Both the position numbers and the translations under genes were made by a program. Shown here one piece after another: positions 33,730 to 37,740 of a stretch of 37,740 nt of DNA. The notes beneath the pieces were generated by a model. That model was given only the letters and a program-made list of their open reading frames with translations. It was not told the DNA's origin and searched no databases. The stretch comes from an uncultured Pelagibacteraceae bacterium (GTDB lineage Bacteria > Pseudomonadota > Alphaproteobacteria > Pelagibacterales > Pelagibacteraceae). The DNA lies in NCBI GenBank assembly GCA_902599955.1, contig CACKHK010000012.1:1-37740 (forward strand). Reading direction: 5' to 3'. Each line of letters begins with the position of its first letter. Position 1 is the first letter of the stretch.

Positions 33730-34511
33730 AAAACTTTTTAAAACTACTAGCCTTTTTTACTATCATTTTAACTTTAATATCCTCGAAAGCGAGTGCAGCT
33801 GGCGAACAACAAGAATTATTAAAAGTTGATTGGAGTTTCAAAAGCTTTTTTGGGAAATTTGATAGAGCTTCTCTACAAAGGGGATATCAGGTTTATTCAG
33901 AAGTTTGTGCATCATGTCATTCGTTAAAGCATTTAAGCTACAGAAATTTAGCAGAAAAGGGTGGACCAGAATTTACTGAGCTAGAAGCTAAGGCGATTGC
34001 TTCAAATTTTGAAGTTACAGATGGACCTAACAGTGACGGCGAAATGTTTGAAAGACCTGCAAAATTATCTGATAAATTTGTAATGCCTTATGCAAATGTT
34101 CAAGAGGCAATAGCAGCAAACGGTGGTGCATATCCTCCAGATATGTCAGTCTTAGTAAAAGCTAGAGGTGGTGGAGCAAATTATATATATTCTGTACTAA
34201 TGGGATATGAAGATCCTCCAGCAGGAATGGAGCTTGATGATGGTGTATATTATAACAAATATATGTACGGCAACAAAATTAAAATGGCGTCACCTTTAGA
34301 TGATGACATTGTAGAGTATTCTGATGGTACTAAAGCAACAGTCGATCAAATGGCAAAAGATGTAACAACATTTTTACAATGGACCGCTGAGCCACATTTA
34401 GAAGCACGACACAAAATGGGCTTCAGGGTAATTATTTATTTATTTGTTTTAACTATATTAGTTTATTTCAGTATGAAAAAAATCTGGTCACGTATTGAAA
34501 CGAAAGTTTAA
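33726..34511 (+). CDS. petC: Cytochrome c1
   Basis: A 261-residue membrane-anchored c-type cytochrome that passes electrons from Rieske to cytochrome c. Signal peptide about 1-24 ending in KASAAG. The heme site is CASCH with Cys61, Cys64 and His65, followed by [11 protein letters not shown]. The likely axial Met is in the IKMASPL block (about residue 190). The C-terminal helix [19 protein letters not shown] anchors it. Starts with GTG 33726 overlapping the petB stop. Its 3' end overlaps the convergent ychF by 24 bases. Confidence 0.96.
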   Translation: MKNFLKLLAFFTIILTLISSKASAAGEQQELLKVDWSFKSFFGKFDRASLQRGYQVYSEVCASCHSLKHLSYRNLAEKGGPEFTELEAKAIASNFEVTDGPNSDGEMFERPAKLSDKFVMPYANVQEAIAANGGAYPPDMSVLVKARGGGANYIYSVLMGYEDPPAGMELDDGVYYNKYMYGNKIKMASPLDDDIVEYSDGTKATVDQMAKDVTTFLQWTAEPHLEARHKMGFRVIIYLFVLTILVYFSMKKIWSRIETKV

Positions 34512-35564
34512 TATATCTCCATCTTCAACAATATAATCTTTGCCTTCCAGTCTCATTTTTCCAGTCTCTTTTGATTTTAGCCATCCTTGATTTTTTACAA
34601 AATCATCAAAGGAAATTGTCTCGGCTCTTATGAAACCTTTCTCAAAATCTGAATGGATTTCTCCAGCAGCTTTTGGTGCTGTAGTCTCTTTTGTAATTGT
34701 CCAAGCTCTAGTTTCTTCTGGTCCAGATGTAAAAAAGGTTTGCAGAGATAAAAGATTGTATCCTTTTCTAATTAATGAATTAAGTCCAGTATCTGACATG
34801 TTAATCATTTTCATATAATTTTTCTTTTCAATTTCATTTTCCAATTGATTTATTTGGTATTCTATATCTGCTGAAACTATTAAAGTATCTTTTTCACTAT
34901 ACTTTTTGATAAAATCATTTGTATAATTATTACCTGTTTGGATGCTCTCTTCATCTACATTACATACATATAGTTTTGGTTTTGTAATAAGAAGTCCGCT
35001 GTTTTTTAAAGTTTTTTTATCAAACTCATTTTTTATTAATGTTAAATCACCATCTTCATCAATTATTTTTTGTGCTTTTTCTAGTAGTTTTAATTCATCA
35101 TTATCAACATTTTTTTTATTTTTTTTATCAAGTCTTTTTTGGATAGATTCTAAATCAGCTAATTTCATCTCAGTTTCAATAATCTCTAAATCTCTAACAG
35201 GATCGACAGTGGGGTTTATATTTTGAATATCATCAGAGTCAAAACACCTTATCATATGAATAATTGCATCTACTTCTCTTATGTGGGATAAAAATTTATT
35301 TCCTAACCCTTCACCTTTAGAGGCTCCCTGAACTAGACCTGCAATATCAACAAAAGATATAGTGGTATTAATTTTTTTTTTGGAAACTGAGATGGTAGCT
35401 AATTGATCAAGTCTTTTATCAGGAACTGATACAATACCTATATTTGGATCTATTGTGCAAAAGGGAAAATTTTCTGCTTGAGCTTTATTAGAATTAGTTA
35501 AGGCATTGAATAAAGTAGATTTACCAACGTTAGGCAATCCAACGATTCCACACTTAAAACCCAT
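34488..35564 (-). CDS. ychF: Redox-regulated ATPase/GTPase YchF (OLA1 family)
   Basis: A 358-residue Obg-related P-loop protein bound to ribosomes. GLPNVGKSTLFNALT (about 8-22) is the P loop; DIAGLVQGASKGEGLGNKFL (about 73-92) covers G3 and the switch; VCNVDEES (about 205-212) is the changed G4 motif (NxxE) that makes the family prefer ATP. A coiled-coil insert lies at about 130-180 and a TGS domain forms the end, with RAWTITKETTAPKAAGEIHS and FEKGFIRAETI. It starts immediately where pth ends (0-base gap). Confidence 0.96.
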   Translation of the reverse strand: MGFKCGIVGLPNVGKSTLFNALTNSNKAQAENFPFCTIDPNIGIVSVPDKRLDQLATISVSKKKINTTISFVDIAGLVQGASKGEGLGNKFLSHIREVDAIIHMIRCFDSDDIQNINPTVDPVRDLEIIETEMKLADLESIQKRLDKKNKKNVDNDELKLLEKAQKIIDEDGDLTLIKNEFDKKTLKNSGLLITKPKLYVCNVDEESIQTGNNYTNDFIKKYSEKDTLIVSADIEYQINQLENEIEKKNYMKMINMSDTGLNSLIRKGYNLLSLQTFFTSGPEETRAWTITKETTAPKAAGEIHSDFEKGFIRAETISFDDFVKNQGWLKSKETGKMRLEGKDYIVEDGDILNFRFNT

Positions 35565-36125
35565 TTAATTGTTATTAACTGTACTAGAAAATAAATCTAA
35601 TTTTTTGTCAATTAAAATACTTAAGGACTCAATTATATTATTTGTGATTGAGTCCAAATGAAGTTTTTCATCTTCGTTGAAATCATTCAAAACATAATCA
35701 GAAACAGAAATTTTATTTTCTGGTTTACCTATACCAATCCGAACTCTTGAATATTCTTTTCCAATAAACTTATCAATTGATGCAATGCCATTGTGACCTG
35801 CACTTGAGCCACCAAATTTAGTTTTTATTTTCCCAAATTCGACATCTAGATCATCATGGAATACAATAACATCTTCGGCATCTATCTTGAAGTACTCCAG
35901 CAATTCTCTTATGCATATGCCTGAATTATTCATAAATGTTAAAGGCTTAATCGCATAAATTTTCTTATCACCGATATTTCCTGTTGTTAATAAGCCTTTA
36001 AATTTTGGTTTTTGTTTTGATAATCTATATTTTTGATTTATTGCATCAACAATTTTAAAACCGATATTGTGTCTATTATTTTGACTATTTGGAGTCGGAT
36101 TTCCTAAACCAACAAGTAACAACAT
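35565..36125 (-). CDS. pth: Peptidyl-tRNA hydrolase
   Basis: A 186-residue esterase that frees tRNAs from stalled peptidyl-tRNA. LVGLGNPTPNSQNNRHNIGF (about 4-23) has the catalytic His near position 20; the Asn of the FMNNSG motif (about 66-71) and VFHDDLDVEFGKIKTKFGGS (Asp about 94) complete the active site; GHNGIASIDKF follows. rplY-pth-ychF is the usual bacterial order. It ends exactly one base before ychF begins. Confidence 0.97.
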   Translation of the reverse strand: MLLLVGLGNPTPNSQNNRHNIGFKIVDAINQKYRLSKQKPKFKGLLTTGNIGDKKIYAIKPLTFMNNSGICIRELLEYFKIDAEDVIVFHDDLDVEFGKIKTKFGGSSAGHNGIASIDKFIGKEYSRVRIGIGKPENKISVSDYVLNDFNEDEKLHLDSITNNIIESLSILIDKKLDLFSSTVNNN

Positions 36126-36161
36126 ATCAAGTTAATTTTTGAAAAGAATTTTCACTATTTA

Positions 36162-36878
36162 TTATTTTTTTTCTGATGAAGCTTTATCTTCTTCCTTAGA
36201 TTTATCACCCTCAGCTTTATCACCTTCAGTCGAAGCTTTTTCACCACCATCTGCTGCAGCTTCTGTACCTTCTGCGGCATCTCCCTCAGTGGCCTCTGCA
36301 GGTTTCTCTGGTTCTTTTACTACTGTTGGTGCTGCAACTGTAGCAATTACAAAATCTCTACCTTGAATTGTTGGCGTAACATTTTCAGGCAAATTAATTG
36401 ATGAAATCTTAATACTCGTTCCGATTTCTAATCCCTCTAAATCCACAACAAGCTCTGTTGGAATATTTTCAGCAGGACATTTTAATTCTACTTTACGTCT
36501 TACAATATTTAGTACCCCTCCACGTTTAAGTCCTGGAGATAGTTCATTATTTATAAATTTCACAGGTATTTCTATGATAATTTTTCCACCCTTTACAATT
36601 CTCATAAAATCAAAGTGAATTGGTTCATCAGTAACGGTATCAAAAGAAATATTTCTAGTTAAAACTTTTTGTTCTTTACCATCTAGATTTATTGATATTA
36701 CGTTTGATAAAAAATTTTCTTTATTTATTAAATTTTTTATTTCTTTAGTTGTAATTGAAATTTTCTCGTTTGGTAGCTCTCCACCATAAATTATGCCAGG
36801 AACATTTCCTTTATTTCTTAGCTCATTTACTTGACCTTTTGTTTTTGTATCTCGTATTGTAGCTTGTAAAGTGCTCAT
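36162..36878 (-). CDS. rplY: Ribosomal protein L25, long (CTC) form with an acidic tail
   Basis: A 238-residue protein. The N-terminal domain (about 1-90) binds 5S rRNA: LRNKGNVPGIIYGGEL and EPIHFDFMRI are the family blocks. The second, CTC-type beta domain (about 95-185) has SPGLKRGGVLNIVRRKVELKC and a VDLEGLEIGTSIKISSINLP segment. The last 50 residues are a low-complexity Ala/Glu/Gly/Lys/Ser tail, whose DNA is visibly more GC-rich than its surroundings. Such tails are seen in alphaproteobacterial L25 but vary greatly. It lies 42 bases after prs. Confidence 0.94.
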   Translation of the reverse strand: MSTLQATIRDTKTKGQVNELRNKGNVPGIIYGGELPNEKISITTKEIKNLINKENFLSNVISINLDGKEQKVLTRNISFDTVTDEPIHFDFMRIVKGGKIIIEIPVKFINNELSPGLKRGGVLNIVRRKVELKCPAENIPTELVVDLEGLEIGTSIKISSINLPENVTPTIQGRDFVIATVAAPTVVKEPEKPAEATEGDAAEGTEAAADGGEKASTEGDKAEGDKSKEEDKASSEKK

Positions 36879-36895
36879 AAAAAGCTGGTATTTAA

Positions 36896-36906
36896 CCGAA
36901 GTTCGG
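36896..36906 (-). other. Short GC-rich palindrome in the prs-rplY gap
   Basis: CCGAA and TTCGG flank a single central base. On the transcribed strand it reads CCGAACTTCGG, which could make a 4-bp hairpin with a 3-base loop, or a UUCG loop on a 3-bp stem. It sits about 18 bases before the rplY start. Too small for a terminator. Confidence 0.25.
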
Positions 36907-36920
36907 AAGATTTACAAGTT

Positions 36921-37740
36921 TTATTTAAATAGATCTGAAACAGATGTTGAATTAGATATCCTTTTTATGGCCTCAGCTAATAAAATAGATATTGATAATA
37001 CTTCAATATTTCTTACTTTTTTAAATTTATCTGAACTATCTATGCTGTCTGTGATAACTAAATTTTTAATTTTTGAATTTTTTATTTTTTTGACTGCATC
37101 TCCGCTAAAAACACCATGTGTTGCATATACATGAACCTCTTTTGCACCTCTTTTTAATAAAGCATCAGCTGCATTAACTATTGTTCCTCCAGAGTCAATT
37201 ATATCATCAGTAAGAATACAAATCTTATTTTTAACGTTACCAATAACATTCATAACCTGAGATTTTCCAGGACTCGGCCTTCTTTTATCAACTATTGCTA
37301 AACCTACATCTAATTTTTTTCCTAATGCTCTTGCTCTTTCAACTCCACCTACATCAGGAGCTACACAAATTATATTTTTACTTTTAATTTTCTTTTTTAT
37401 GTGTTTTGAAAAAATTGGAGTCGCAAATAAGTTATCTACTGGAATGTCAAAAAAACCTTGAATTTGTCCGGCATGTAAATCTACAGTTACCACTCTATCC
37501 GCTCCTGCATTTGTTATTAGGTTTGATACTAATTTTGCAGATATAGAAGTTCTTGGGACAACTTTACGGTCTTGTCTTGCATAACCAAAGTAAGGTATTA
37601 CAGCTGTAATATTTTTCGCCGATGACCTTTTAAGTGCATCTATGCATAAGAGTAATTCCATTAAGTTATCATTTGCTGGAGAGGAAACTGATTGAATTAT
37701 AAAAATACTATTTCCTCTTATATTTTCATTGATTTCAATA
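36921..37740 (-). CDS. prs: Ribose-phosphate pyrophosphokinase, 5' end beyond the window
   Basis: PRPP synthase joins ribose 5-phosphate and ATP to make PRPP for nucleotide, His and Trp synthesis. The frame stays open to the window edge; upstream of the in-frame Met at 37661 it reads [20 protein letters not shown] then ANDNLMEL, the true Prs N-terminal region, so that Met is internal. [40 protein letters not shown] and the PRPP-binding loop [20 protein letters not shown] are all present. About 35-40 N-terminal residues are missing. First gene of prs-rplY-pth-ychF. Confidence 0.96.
   Translation of the reverse strand, partial: IEINENIRGNSIFIIQSVSSPANDNLMELLLCIDALKRSSAKNITAVIPYFGYARQDRKVVPRTSISAKLVSNLITNAGADRVVTVDLHAGQIQGFFDIPVDNLFATPIFSKHIKKKIKSKNIICVAPDVGGVERARALGKKLDVGLAIVDKRRPSPGKSQVMNVIGNVKNKICILTDDIIDSGGTIVNAADALLKRGAKEVHVYATHGVFSGDAVKKIKNSKIKNLVITDSIDSSDKFKKVRNIEVLSISILLAEAIKRISNSTSVSDLFK

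Noticed and set aside
34942..35226. 94-codon Ser/Phe-rich plus-strand frame
   Set aside because: Antisense shadow of the ychF coiled-coil insert rich in Lys and Glu; no ribosome site or known motif.
36139..36366. Ser/Ala/Pro-rich open frame on the plus strand
   Set aside because: It is the antisense of the low-complexity rplY tail; repeats of Ala and Glu codons on the minus strand give Ser/Ala/Pro codons on the plus strand. No start signal or family.
36871..37134. 87-codon plus-strand frame opposite prs
   Set aside because: Lies over the well-supported prs coding sequence on the other strand; no family features.
1..37740. CRISPR array, prophage, insertion sequence, toxin-antitoxin or other defence system
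   Set aside because: No tandem spaced repeats, transposase, integrase, phage or defence motifs were found on either strand. ccrM has no restriction partner and fits the cell-cycle methyltransferase instead.

Overview
The window is a compact, strongly A+T-rich bacterial chromosome segment that is almost entirely coding. I read it as an alphaproteobacterium with a streamlined genome, most like the SAR11/Pelagibacterales type. The evidence is paired b and b' ATP-synthase subunits, a CcrM-type GANTC methyltransferase, separate petA-petB-petC genes, and several neighbourhoods common in alphaproteobacteria: ispH-thrB-rnhA, dciA-dsbA-smc, TPR-ispE and prs-rplY-pth-ychF. There is also a retinal-producing crt/blh set. 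No mobile element, prophage, CRISPR array, rRNA or toxin system is visible. No stretch over 300 bases lacks a gene; the longest gaps are 87 bases (1700-1786) and 74 bases (24673-24746).

Layout. 1-6776: the 3' end of rsmE, a Sco-type copper chaperone, a stray oxidase subunit III-like protein, a small membrane protein, then an aa3-type cytochrome c oxidase operon (coxB, coxA, coxC, a subunit IV, an unrecognised 87-aa membrane protein, ctaB). 6818-8670: thrC and a Prx5-type peroxiredoxin. 8703-21481 (all minus strand): a 14-gene co-directional run that, read 5' to 3', is dciA, dsbA-like, smc, atpI-atpB-atpE-b'-b, crtI-crtB-crtY-blh, a small membrane protein, ispH, thrB, rnhA. 21482-26171: mutY (frameshifted at its 3' end), a flavin monooxygenase, ccrM, rnhB, a 45-aa small ORF and a uracil-DNA glycosylase. 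26182-30092: a TPR lipoprotein-like or secreted protein, ispE, tRNA-Gln(TTG) and a CCA/poly(A) nucleotidyltransferase. 30089-31866: greA, hemF, trmL. 31935-34511: the cytochrome bc1 operon petABC. 34488-37740: ychF, pth, rplY and prs (5' end off the window).

How it fits together. The bc1 complex and the aa3 oxidase form the end of aerobic respiration and build a proton gradient. The Fo part of ATP synthase uses that gradient. Directly downstream on the same strand lie the enzymes that turn phytoene precursors into beta-carotene and then retinal, the chromophore of proteorhodopsin, followed by ispH, the last step of isoprenoid precursor synthesis. crtE and the rhodopsin gene are not in the window.

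Most of the window is housekeeping. I found no clear new multi-gene system. The items most worth following are: a ccrM promoter with GANTC sites on and near it; an SMC protein with no recognisable hinge; a mutY frameshift; a GC-rich 32-base element at a convergent junction; several small membrane proteins coupled to oxidase, retinal or rnhB genes; and a CCA-enzyme gene that starts three bases after a tRNA.
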